Assembly (NCBI GenBank): GCA_037962975.1
Contig: CM075670.1
Span: forward strand, 234,440,242 to 234,504,241
Direction: 5' to 3'
Length of the DNA stretch: 64,000 nt
Origin: Clitoria ternatea
Lineage: Eukaryota; Streptophyta; Magnoliopsida; Fabales; Fabaceae
Within the stretch, counting starts at the first letter, position 1. Every line of letters starts with the position of its first letter. Of the stretch, positions 23,561 to 34,159 are shown piece by piece. A program made the position numbers and the translations under genes. The notes under the pieces are model-generated. The model was not told the DNA's origin and did no database searches. It was given only the letters and a program-made list of their open reading frames with translations.

Positions 23561-25505
23561 ACTTGATTGAGGCATCAACACTTGACATGACTGTCTGTTA
23601 TAATAACCTACAGAAAAAGGTTAGTAGTGCAAAGTAAAATTCAAAAACCGGGTAGGTCCTGTGAAACCGCGACCCTTAGGATAACTCATGGACAGAGGAG
23701 AATGAAAGAGGCGATCATAGCTTTGAAGCGCGTGCCTGGCTGAGTCTTCGTGATGATTGTCTAAGACGAGGTCAAGTAGTGGGAGCGTCTTGTTCCTCAC
23801 GACTTTAAATGTTCACCATTCTTTCATTTTACTTTTATAAAAACACAATGTTTTATCAGATCAATGCAATTCATAACACGTATCGAAAAAAGGATAAATT
23901 TTATTCATGTATGTCAAACAGAACACGGGGAAATAGATGGGATGAAATAAAGTCACATAGGACAGGTCAAGGTCAGGGGAAACAGGGAAGGTTCAAGGAT
24001 CCTCCAGTGAATTCCTGAGATTAGTGAGAACCTTAATCCCACGTCACGACCTCAAGTACATCGTTCAACTCTGCCTTTGAGAGGGTAGTTTGACCATGGT
24101 CCACATGCCCCAGTTTGCACGTTTTGCATTGGGAACTTTAGTTACTCTGCCGAAATATTGACCCTAATTTTTACCTGAGTCGCCTTTTCAGGTTTTCAAC
24201 TCACTGGGTTGCTCTAACTTTTGCCTAGGCCGCCCTTTCAGGTTTTCAGCCTAGCGAGCTTTTCATTTTCTTTATAATGTGTTTTTCTCTTCTTGTTCAT
24301 TTTTGGCTGCATCTTTTATAGTAAAAAGTTGAAACTGATCACACTCTAGTTAAGTCTGCCTATCATTTTCCACATTTAGTTTGATCTTTTGGGGAGCTGA
24401 TGTCACTTCAAATAGGAGACTCTACTCCTATGCCATGTACCTAAGGAAATATTGGTGAGTCTTTTGGCATCAATGAGAGGGAATTACTTTGAATCATCAT
24501 TTTGGCCTCTATTTTCTTTTTCTTTTTCTTTTTCTTTTTCCATTTCTTTTTTTTTGTTTACTCTCTTTTTTTCTTTTTTTCTTTTTTTCTTTTTTTGTTT
24601 TTTTTTGTTTTGTTTTGTTTTTAAATCCCCTTAATGACGCAACGACTCAATCTGACAGACTATTTCCTTGGCTATATGGGCATGAGGAATGGCGCACTCT
24701 TTAAGGTTGAGGTGTTAATGACGACAAGAATGTAAGTTCTTGGCCTAACGACATTCATTCCCCTTACACAGAAAATGACAGCTTGCTCGACGATCTGGAC
24801 GTAACCAGCTTGCCCCACTTGGCATGTGCATTAGACTCCAAGCTTGAATTTTTTTTATTTTTTTTATTTTTTTTATTTTGGTAAAGTCTCCCTCAATTGT
24901 GTCTGCATTCATAGGCATCAGCAATTTGCCTCTATCTATGTTGGTGACTGTTGAAGTTTCCTTAAATGATTGGCCTACCACTTGTCCAATTCGGGACTTG
25001 GCCATGTTGTCATTCCATAGATTCCCACAAAATGACTCCTGGTATGTTGCCCCTGTGATTCCTTCAGTTGTTCTTGACTTAGGGGTATTCTTTAACCTCT
25101 TGTTCTAACAATCTTGTTAACTTGTGTGATGGCTCACAAGTTTCCCTACCTTCTTCGTCGGCATAGTCGACTGGGTGATCGAAATCGTGAAGCGGGATTG
25201 TGATTTCACTAGTCTCAAGAGGATCATTTTCGGATCTGCAATTTAGCGCATTATGACAAAAAATAAAAAGAGGAACAAGCAAGTAAAGAAAATGAATCAA
25301 AGCAAGGATAAAGGGATGAAAAAAAAAATTTTGAATTTCGATACGCATTTATTGATAGACTGGTAAAACAAGTTTTTTTTTGCCCTTATTACATGAAAAG
25401 TCCCAAAGCCTTAGGCATAGCAGAGGGATAATCAAGACATTAAGGCAATGACAAATTATTTTGGTGAATCATTTAAGAATCGTAGGGAGTTCGACAGCCT
25501 CCCAA
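23561..25505 (-). other. Non-coding interior of the Tat-like element downstream of gag
   Basis: No pol-like reading frame is seen. It holds T-rich tracts (24510-24620, 24846-24880). This is where protease and RT would lie in a complete element, so pol has been lost rather than merely mutated. Confidence 0.7.
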
Positions 25506-27528
25506 TTACTGAACTCTTGTCCCGGCGGGGAAACAATCAGTATTATCATCAGAACTATCTTCAATATCGGCCACCACGGCATTAACTTCTGAACTTCCAT
25601 GATTGGGCAGGGGATTTGTGGTCACGTTAGGGCTTCCTTCCTGAAAATTAATCCAATCGGCTTTGATCAAATCTCTCACTTTATATTTCAAAGCCATACA
25701 ATTTTCTGTGGAATGCCCTGGTGCCCCAGCATGGTAATCACAATGGGCGTTTGGGTCATACCCCCTTGGGTAAGGAGGTTGCAATGGCCTCATGGGGGAT
25801 GGAGCTACCAGACCTTTCTGAACGAGGATTGGAAAAAGTTTGGTATATGTTATGGGAATTGGATCAAACTGCACAGGGGTGCGCTCATTGTTGGGGTTCC
25901 TCGTATTCTAATTATGATCGGGCGGTCGAATCGCTTGTTGTGGATGATTGTATGGCATGGGTTGTGGCATTGGTGATCTTACCATAGGCGGACGGAAGTG
26001 GGGAGTATAAGCTGTCGGGCCCTGAGTGGCGGCGGCCACATAAGGATTGGGAGCTTGAATCATGGTAGGGGCGACTAGTCTCGGTGGGGCCGTCTTTTGA
26101 TTAGAAGAGATGGAATTAGTTTCTCCATCCCTTCTCCTAGGCATCGGATTTCTTGTCATGTTTACCCTAGATGATCCCTGAGTGATCTTTCCTGTTCGTA
26201 TTCCGCTCTCCACCCTTTCTCCAATAGTCACGATGTCAGAGAAGTTGGATGAAACACTACCAATCATCTTGCCATAGAAAGGTGATGGGAGTGTGTCAAT
26301 AAACATTACGATTATCTCTTTTTCTGACAATGGGGGGTCCACTTGTACCACTGTTTCTCTCCATCGTTGGGCGTACTCCTTAAATGTTTCATTGTCCTTC
26401 TTCACCATATTCTGTAATTGAACCCTGTTGGGGGCCATATCCATATTATACTTGTATTGTCTAAGGAAGGCATCTGCCAGGTCCTTCCAACAACAAATAT
26501 GGTTCCGCTCAAGATGAGCATACCATGTAAGAGCGGCCCCCGCCAGACTATCTTGGAAGCAGTGGATCAACAATTGGTCGTTAGAAGAGTAGGATGCCAT
26601 CTTTCAACAGTACATCATGAGATGGTTCTTTGGACAAGTCATTCCCTGATACTTGTCAAAGTGTGGCATCTTGAATTTGGGCGGGAGGACAACATCTGTG
26701 ACTAGACATAGCTCAGAAGCATCTATCAGTCCAAAACCCCCAGCACCTTCCATCATTCTCAAACGCTCTTCTAAGATTGCTATCTTTTCCTTTTGGGGAG
26801 CTGCGACCGTGCTATGACCGCCTACCGGGTTCATCATGCGGGTTGTATCTTGGAGATTGGTCATATAAGGGGTTGCATATCCGTATGGATAGCTGAATGG
26901 CTGGTTGAACAGAGGCAACACATGGGACTGGTTCATTAGGCCTGTATTTGGTGAGGGACCTTGGGGTTGGGCCATAGTTTGTACAATATAAGTCGGCTGG
27001 GTCATCTGGGCTCGTGTGTTGGGCTTGTGCGTTGCAGGTTGGCTGGGCCATCGGGGTTTGTGTGTTTTGGGTTTGGTGAAGTGGTGGCATATTTGGCTGG
27101 GTGGGGTATGAAGCGTGAGGATTCATCGATTGCTGGTCGTGGACGTCTTATTACTTAGCGAGCGGGGGATAGTACACCGGTGGTAGGCCATAAAGTGGAA
27201 AAGGTACTGGGTTGCCGTCAGGACCGACAAATGTATACTGTTGTGCATAAGACTGGCCATAGGGTGGCTGGGTCTCAATGGCAGGGTTAGGTCTTCCGAC
27301 ATGAATGGTGAAAGGGGGTGTCGTTGTGTTAGGCAATTGGGTTCTTGCTGGGTCAGAACCAAGGGGGGGTGGTGCGGTGACAGGCTGCTGTTGGGCGTCC
27401 TCAACACCCGCAGAGGAGCCTCCTTCTGTGAGTTTCTTTTCTAAAAGTTTAGTTAACTCCGCCACTCACTCTTTTAGCTGATCGAACTCAATCCTAAAGT
27501 CTCCATCAACAGCTTCTGCCTCAGCCAT
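25506..27528 (-). pseudogene. gag: Tat/Ogre-type gag, disrupted
   Basis: ATG at 27528 (minus) opens with MAEAEAVDGDF; a TGA soon interrupts it before VAELTKLLEKKL, a predicted coiled coil. A Pro/Gln/Tyr-rich stretch follows (LYGLPPVYYPP). After a stop and a frame change, the second half shows the gag core (FHxDKYQG-like start, SLAGAALTWYAHL, FLRQYKYNMDMAPNR, FKEYAQRWRE; about 26000-26680). The C-terminal zinc-binding stretch CDYHAGAPGHSTENC lies near 25710-25760. The longest open piece is 230 codons (25908-26600). At least three breaks are visible. Similarity to Tat-lineage gag is from memory of family motifs. Confidence 0.85.
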
Positions 27529-28910
27529 GAGTTTCCTTTGAAGTCGGGTCTGGTAAGGATGCCTACCCGTGACGTCGGTGTTTCGGTGTCTTTGAAAGAA
27601 AAACAAGAAATGTCAGGTGGAAACAAAAGGAAGGAGAATGTCATGGGAAGCAATCACAGGCTTTGGCGAGTATCCTTTGACCATTCCTTAGAACTTATCG
27701 TTTAAAAGTACTAGGTATGGTAAACATGGAAATTAATACGGGATAGTTGTGAAGACGGAAAAATCCTTCATTCTGAAATGCAATAGGAGCCTCAAGTTTA
27801 GCTATTTCTAGCTCAGGGAACCATGACCCTTCTCTTAAAGGTTTGATCCCACATTAATTTCCATATCTTTCTCAAAGGTATTCGTTAAGCTCTGAATAGC
27901 TTCCGGTGAGAATAGAAAGAAAAGAGAGAAAGAGCCATCAGGAAATGACGTGTTTTGCAAATCGATACTCCCCTAGTAACTTTTTTGAAAACATTTTTGT
28001 ATTTAGGGGGGTTACGATTTGACAAAACTTGTGTCAAATTGAGGATCATGTGAGCTATGGATTTTCCGATCATCGTCAATACAAAAAAAGAATTGATTTT
28101 TTTTATTTTTGTTTTTTTTCTTTTTTGTTTCTTTCTTTGTTTTTTTTTATGATTCGAAAGGTCCGTAACTTAAGGCCCAAAGACTTAAACAAATATAAAA
28201 GGAAAAGACGACTTGCCCGTTAAAGGATCATTAATTAAAAGTATGTTATTTTTGAAAAAGTAATCCACCAAACAGGCAAGTGGTCCCCTAATTTGGATCA
28301 GAAGGGAAAGTGAGAATGAGAAAAGGTAGAAGTAAAGTTTGCCCCTTCGTGCCTTAAGTCAGGTTTTTTTGGAAGTCTCCTAATGGTTCTAAGGTTTGTC
28401 TATCAGTGATACCTCGCATTAGGTGGCTTATTCTAAAATTTCTAAAGGTCACTAGAGCCAAGATCTTATTCATGATGTTGACCACAACAGTAGGAAGTCT
28501 ACTAGGTGTGGGTACCATGAACAAATTGAACTTCTAGCTGAGATTCTCACGGTAACCAGACAGGAAGTACATCCCAAATGGCTCCGCTATCAACCTCCCC
28601 TAATCTTAAGTTTTATTTGGGCCCGGGTATAGGGTCCCACTCAAAAGTATGTGTAAATTGTGAGTGTAGTGTGTGAAAGAGGCATTCAATACCTGTACCT
28701 TACTCATCCTGCACATAGAACAAACACAAAGCCACAAAATCAAAGTTGTCTACCCTAGGGTTCAACAATCACACAAATATTTATAGAACATAAATCATAG
28801 AATACAAATACAACAGAAACCAAAGAAAAATAAAATAAAGGAAGAAGTCAAATAATTAATATGCTAATTAAAACATGCGCTATCAAATTGACTGACTTGA
28901 CTCTCTAAGT
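27529..28910 (-). other. 5' untranslated leader of the Tat-like element
   Basis: These 1.4 kb lie between primer site and gag. I see no extra ORF of the kind that precedes gag in full Ogre elements; the ORFs here are below 65 codons or composition-driven (28029-28223 spans a T-rich run). Confidence 0.65.
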
Positions 28911-28927
28911 CCCCAGTGGAGTCGCCA
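28911..28927 (-). other. Primer binding site, tRNA-Arg type
   Basis: The plus strand shows CCCAGTGGAGTCGCCA, identical in form to a tRNA-Arg 3' end with CCA; on the minus strand it is TGGCGACTCCACTGGG, two bases after the LTR end at 28930. It fixes the element's orientation and supports a Tat/Ogre assignment. Confidence 0.88.
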
Positions 28928-28929
28928 TC

Positions 28930-31900
28930 TGTCGTGACCGGGATCGCTGCGGCACGGCCGACCCTCAAAACGATTTTTTTAAAAAGAAAAAAAAACAGGG
29001 AGTCGCCACCAATATTTTTAGGACAAAATACTGGGAAAACCTTTCATTAAAGCACTGGTTATAAAAAATGAAATTCCATGTTCGGGAGTCTAATTACAGG
29101 TGAGGAAGGTATTAGCACCTTACAACTGTCCGTTATAAAAACGGTTACCTCAATATGATAGCGCGCATTATAACTAACCCAATAATTATTTTAACTTCTT
29201 CATGAAAAGAAAATATACGAGACAACAAAATATACAAAAATAAACAAAAATAAACACGGAATATTTACATGAGATTAACAGGACGTCTCGTCTAAATTAA
29301 ACTCGCTCCACCTTTTCAAAAATGAGATTAACAGGACGTCTCGTCCAAATTAAACTCGATCCTCCTTTTTTTTAAAAAAAATAAAATAAATAAATAATAA
29401 AAATTACAATAATAATAACAATAATTATTATTATTACACCTTTTATACTAGTCCAAATAGAATATATGAAGCACTCATTTTTATTAATATTTATCAATCA
29501 ATAGATATTAATTGATAATTGAAAAGGAAGACAAAGTCATTGAACAGCAATTAAATCAACAGAAAATAAATAAATACAAGTACTAAAAAATGAGGGAGGA
29601 GAGTGGGACCGGTGTGATGAGGATTTGAAGGGCTGTTATTGTGGAGGAAGGTGTGGAGAAGAGAGGGAGACGGTGTTGAGAGGTGCAAGTCGGACAGTGT
29701 TGGGTAGAGAAGGAGAGAGAGAAAGGGACAGCGTGGTTTAGGAAGGTATGGGTGAGGAGAAGGAGGAGTGAGGGCTGGTGTTTATTGGAGAAGGAGAGAG
29801 AAGAGGGTGTGAGAGGGGGACGGTTTTGGTGGAGAAGAGAGGGATGGTGTGGGAAGAGGAGAACGGTTTTGGTGAAGAGAGGGACGGTGTGGGAAGAGGA
29901 GGACGGACAGTGAGAGGAGGAAGAGGACGGTGTAAAGAGGAAGAGGAACGAGTGAGAGAGAGAGGGCAGTAGTGAGAGAGTGGAAGACGGTGTAAAGAGG
30001 ATGAGGGACGATGTTGAGTTTGAAGGGGGCTGGACCGAGTGAAGAGAGGAAGAGGGAGGAGAACTGTTGGTTTAAAGGGAGAGTGAGATGGTGTGGTGAG
30101 GGTTATGTGAAGAGGATTTGAGGGGACGGTGTTGAGTGAGAGGAAATGGGATGAGGGGAGAGGACAACCGTGTGGAGTTGGACGGTGTGAAGGAGAAGGA
30201 GGAGTGGGGGCTGTGTCGTACGGTTTGAGAAGAGGAGTGAAGAGATGGTGTGGTAAGGTGTGAGGGACGGTGTTGGAAGAGAACGGATGGGATTTGAAGA
30301 AGGTCGGTTGGTGTGGGGAGCTGTATGGTTACAAAGGGTGGAGAGAGGGACGGTGTTGAGAGGTGCAGGTCGGTATGGTGGTTTAAGAGAGGTCGGATGG
30401 TGTGAGTTTGAGGAAAAACGAGGACGGTGTGTGGGTGAGGAAGAATAAGGACGGTTTGTATGAAAGAAGAGAGGGCTGTACTGGGTTAAGAGGAGAGGGA
30501 CAGTGGAGAGAGGAAGAGAGGGACGGTGTTGTATGGTGAGGTGGAGAGGGAGAGAGGGGACAGTAAAAAAGGTTGCTTCAGAGTCCTCTTCTAATGAAGG
30601 CTCTTTCTCTAAAATGAATGCTCCCCGGATCCCTTTCTTCTCCTTTATTTGAAGTATTTATAGAACACTTCAGGAGCATGTTGATTGCCTGAACAGCCCC
30701 GAGACAGCCTGGCTACCAATTGGTGAGGATTTGTTATTATTTCCTCTTTGTCTTGTTACCAGCCGCCCCTTGAAATTAGCAAATCAACTTGGACAGTGTG
30801 TTGGAAACAGCCTGGATCTTGACAAAGGAGGCTGGTGGGGATTCTTTATCATTTTCTTCCTTCGTCTGGTAGTGAGCCGCCTCCCATAATTCAAGGATCC
30901 AATTGGATGGTGGAAATCCAAATCAATATGGTGGAAATCCGAGAGAGGATGACTCGAATTAGCCTCTCAGTCGGTATTCATCCACAGTGGGAGTCAATTC
31001 CGAGAGGAATGAATGTTCTCCATAGAAAACCGAATGGGAATCGATCTTCAAGTATAAAAGAACCGAGTGGGAATCCTTCTATAATAAACCGAGTGAGAAT
31101 CCTTCTGAGAGGAATGAATGCTCTCCTATAGTCGGAGTGAAAATCAATCTTTTCCTATAACAGATCGAGTGTGAATCCTTCTATTACAGACCGAGTGAGA
31201 ATCCTTCTGAGAGGAATGAATGCTTTCCTATAGAAGGCCGAGTGGAAGCTTTGCTCGGTGTTGAGTTGAGGGGATAAGTGAAGAGTGACTAAAGAGACTG
31301 ACTCAGTACCGCCTGATGTGTGGCTCAGAATCCGGCTGAAGAGGACTCGGAAGCTGGCTGAATGGTGACTCGGGATCTGGCTGTAGGGGACTCGAAAGAA
31401 ATTCAAATGATTCAATCGGCCCTTTTACAATGCTTCACTCGGCTATGTTTCTGGAAATGAACCAGTCGGAGAGACCTTGCTCGGGTTTACTTAGTAGCAT
31501 CACGGTTTGAAGTATTCAATCGAAGTTACTTCAATTGGAGGGTTTTGCTCGGCAGTGCTTCTGTTTGAAGCATCCATTTGGTCTCTCTGCTTGATTCAGT
31601 CAGGAGCTTCTGGAAGTCCTTTTTAATTGATTCAATCGGAACTTCAGAAATATTTTGCTCGAAATCAAATCACTCGGGAGTCGGGCTCAGAATGGTTTCA
31701 ATCGGTACCTCCTAAAATGTCTCACCTGGCTTCTGGAAATGAACTATTCGGAAAAACCTGTGGGAGTCATTCAGTCGACTCTTTCTTCACTCCACCCGGA
31801 CACATTCATTCGGAAACCCGACTGGCTTCTCACTCGAAATTACCTTTGGTCGTCAATCATTCCATTCGGTTATTTTCACTCTGGAATCGTCCTTAGGAAT

Positions 31901-32796
31901 TGTTTCACTCGTCAATCAACAGTTCGGATGCATTCACTCGGAGTTGGTCTTATTTTCCAATCGGGATGGTTTCACTTGTCATCCATCCTTTGGATGCATT
32001 CACTCAGAATTGGTCTTATTTTCCAATCGGGATGGTTTCACTTGTCATCCATCCTTTGGATGCATTTACTTGGAACCGACCCTATGGATGCATTCACTCG
32101 GAACTGACCCTATTCACTCGGATGTGTTCATTCGGAGTCAGTCTTGTTCTCAATCAGAAGGGTTTCAATCGACAATCAGCCCTCGGATATACTCATTTAG
32201 GAGTCAGATTTGTTTTTACTCAGAACAACTTCAGTCGGAGATTTTTCACTCTGATATGCTTTCCTTGGAATCTCACTCGGGATTAATTTGAAACATTGAG
32301 AGAGTCTACCCAAGGTGATTCGCTAGGAAATATCCCTGCCCAAAAAAAGCATTCATTCAAAGTCAGAGTCTCCACTCGGAGGTACTTCAGTCGGGAATTC
32401 AACACTCGGGTGCATCTTTGCCTGAGAGGCTTCAATCTGGATTTCACCACTCGGATGTATCTTTGCTTGAGAGGTATTTCCCTCGGACTCAAACTATTCG
32501 GAAATGCCCTACTCGCAGATATCTCACTCGGAAATAATCATTCGGATATAAGGAAGTCTTTACTCTGTTCGGAAGTAACCCTCTCGGAAGCAGTCCACTC
32601 GGAAACTGTTAGTCGGAGACATCCCACTCGGAATTTTACTCGGGTAACGGCTGACTTGGATATCTCACTCGGTAATAGCCATTTTTCACTCGGAAATCAT
32701 CATTCTGAGTCATTCCACTTGGCAGATCATTCGGAGATGAAGTCCAGTCCTCTCAGAATTCTTTCCACTTGGATCGGACCGAAAGAGGTGTTCACA
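28930..32796 (-). repeat. 5' LTR of the Tat/Ogre-like element
   Basis: It is the partner of 17390-21250. Unlike it, it has a roughly 50-bp duplication containing GAGATTAACAGGACGTCTCG (29270-29345). The purine-rich kilobase is 29590-30570 and the TATA box 30655-30662. The region 30835-32790 carries CCGAGTG/CACTCGG words and recurring CATCCTTTGGATGCATTCA units (31930-32110), of which the left LTR has a different arrangement. Confidence 0.9.
30655..30662 (-). promoter_or_regulatory. TATA box of the 5' LTR (Tat-like element)
   Basis: TATAAATA on the minus strand, conserved with 19090-19097. As part of the 5' LTR this is the copy that would start the genomic transcript. Confidence 0.6.
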
Positions 32797-34159
32797 GCAC
32801 TCCCTTTTCATTAAATGCTTATTCCTTATTCATCATCTGGAGAAACGTACAGCAGATAACCTCCTATCATTCACGTCTCTTTGCATGAATGATATAAATA
32901 CCAATTTCTACTGTTGAAGGAGTTTAGAAAACATTTGAAAGTAAAAAAAAATCATCTGTAATCCTTCTCTTCTAAACTTTACTGAAAGCCATTAACGAAG
33001 AAGAAATTAACCTTTATTTCTTCTCTTTACAAAGAAAACTCTGGACTGGTACAAAGCCGAAATTCCATTCGGAATATACAAGCTATGAATTGGGTATAGC
33101 TTAAGTGCTGCAGGAACTCTTTATTACCAGGTAGGGGGAGCATTACATTTCAAATAGATAGTTTATGAATGGATACGGGGTATTATTTTGTGTACATGTG
33201 TTATGTGTATGAATTATTGTATCAAACCCCGATTTTATGACGTTTATGTTTCCATATTTTCCATTCATATTGCTGATATTAACATGAGATTGATGATGAT
33301 GATAGAGATAATGATTCATGAATTTTTCATGATATGTATATGCATGAGATGCATGTGTGATGATTGAATATGAACTATGATGTGATTTCCACAAAAGACC
33401 TTGAGTTGGACTCAAGGCAAAAGACAAAAGACCTTGGGTAGGACTCAAGGCAACCTCTTGAGCGGGGCTCGGGGTTTTAGCCCGTGGCACTCACCGTTGT
33501 CACTGAGAGTGATGGTGTCACATAAGGGTGTAAACAGTTTGGTACCTGTAAAACGGCCGGTTCAGCTGAGAGCTGAGTTATGGCTTGGGGAGCCAGTGTT
33601 GCAACACAATTAAAAGACTTAATAATGAATTTACTTGATTAAGTACATGTGTACTTTGATATATATATATATATATATATTTATATGTAAATGTGAATGA
33701 CCCGTTGTTTTGATATATGACTCGGTGATGTTTATATACATGGTTATGAATTGGACTTTTAATCCGATTCAATAACTATTATTTGATATGTTTATGCTCA
33801 CCCCCTTCTTATTATTTTTACAGTGGATAGAGGGCACAGTGATGGTATTTGAAGTCACTCAACCAACTGAAGCATTATGTATTAGGATGCGCAATACACA
33901 GTATACATAGTTATTTTGGTAGAAGCCTTGGCCGGCTCCTGTGATTACCGAGTGTTGTATTTTCTTTGTACATTCAATGGTCGGTCGGCTGATGTAAATT
34001 TAATGATATTATTATCTAATTCAAATTCTGTTTTGATATTTAAACCATTTACGAAAAAAATTGTTAACGTGAATTCGACTTCTCTTTTGGGAATCGAAGT
34101 ATCTGAGAATACTTTATTTGATTTATTAGAAATTGTTTTTAAAAATTAAGGATGTTATA
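32797..34159 (+). repeat. 3' LTR of outer chromovirus, right part
   Basis: It continues the LTR that stopped at 17389. From about 33125 it matches 1-1042 at about 98.4%. It contains a TATA box (32893-32900), a shorter (TA)n run (33659-33680) and GCCTTGGCCGGCTC (33925-33938). It ends GGATGTTATA at 34159. Confidence 0.92.
32893..32900 (+). promoter_or_regulatory. TATA box of the outer chromovirus LTR
   Basis: TATAAATA about 1.2 kb into the LTR, followed by a CTTCTC-rich stretch where transcription could begin. The 5' LTR copy of this position lies left of the window. Confidence 0.55.

Larger units (their letters stand above)
17390..32796 (-). mobile_element. Non-autonomous Tat/Ogre-like Ty3/gypsy element (gag only)
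   Basis: The LTRs are 17390-21250 and 28930-32796, TGT...ACA at the ends on the minus strand. The primer site at 28911-28927 is the exact 3'-end sequence of a tRNA-Arg (CCCAGTGGAGTCGCCA), known for the Tat/Ogre lineage. A broken gag lies at 25506-27528. No protease, RT or integrase is visible in the 7.7 kb interior. The 3' part of the interior is a hypervariable zone with three tandem-repeat fields, also typical of the lineage. The expected 5-bp target duplication is not seen: GCTGT (17385-17389) against GCACT (32797-32801). Confidence 0.88.
1..34159 (+). mobile_element. Outer Ty3/gypsy chromovirus (Tekay/Del-like), interrupted by two other elements
   Basis: The last ~1.04 kb of the 5' LTR (1-1042) reappears at about 33125-34159, which is the end of the 3' LTR. 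A tRNA-iMet primer site follows 1042, a polypurine tract precedes 16510, and the LTR starts TGTAACATCCC and ends GGATGTTATA. Gag-pol order is gag, protease, RT, RNase H, integrase, then a chromodomain-like tail, which is chromovirus order. By comparison with the 3' LTR, about 1.2 kb of the 5' LTR lies left of the window. The element was interrupted by a non-coding element (1159-11972) and a Tat-like element (17390-32796). Its left target duplication is out of view; the candidate right copy is GGGGC at 34160-34164. Assignment to Tekay/Del is from remembered family features, not a tree. Confidence 0.9.

Noticed and set aside
24452..24704. Phe/Leu-rich ORFs resembling membrane peptides
   Set aside because: They are translations of TTTTTC and TTTTTG runs in a non-coding part of the Tat-like element.
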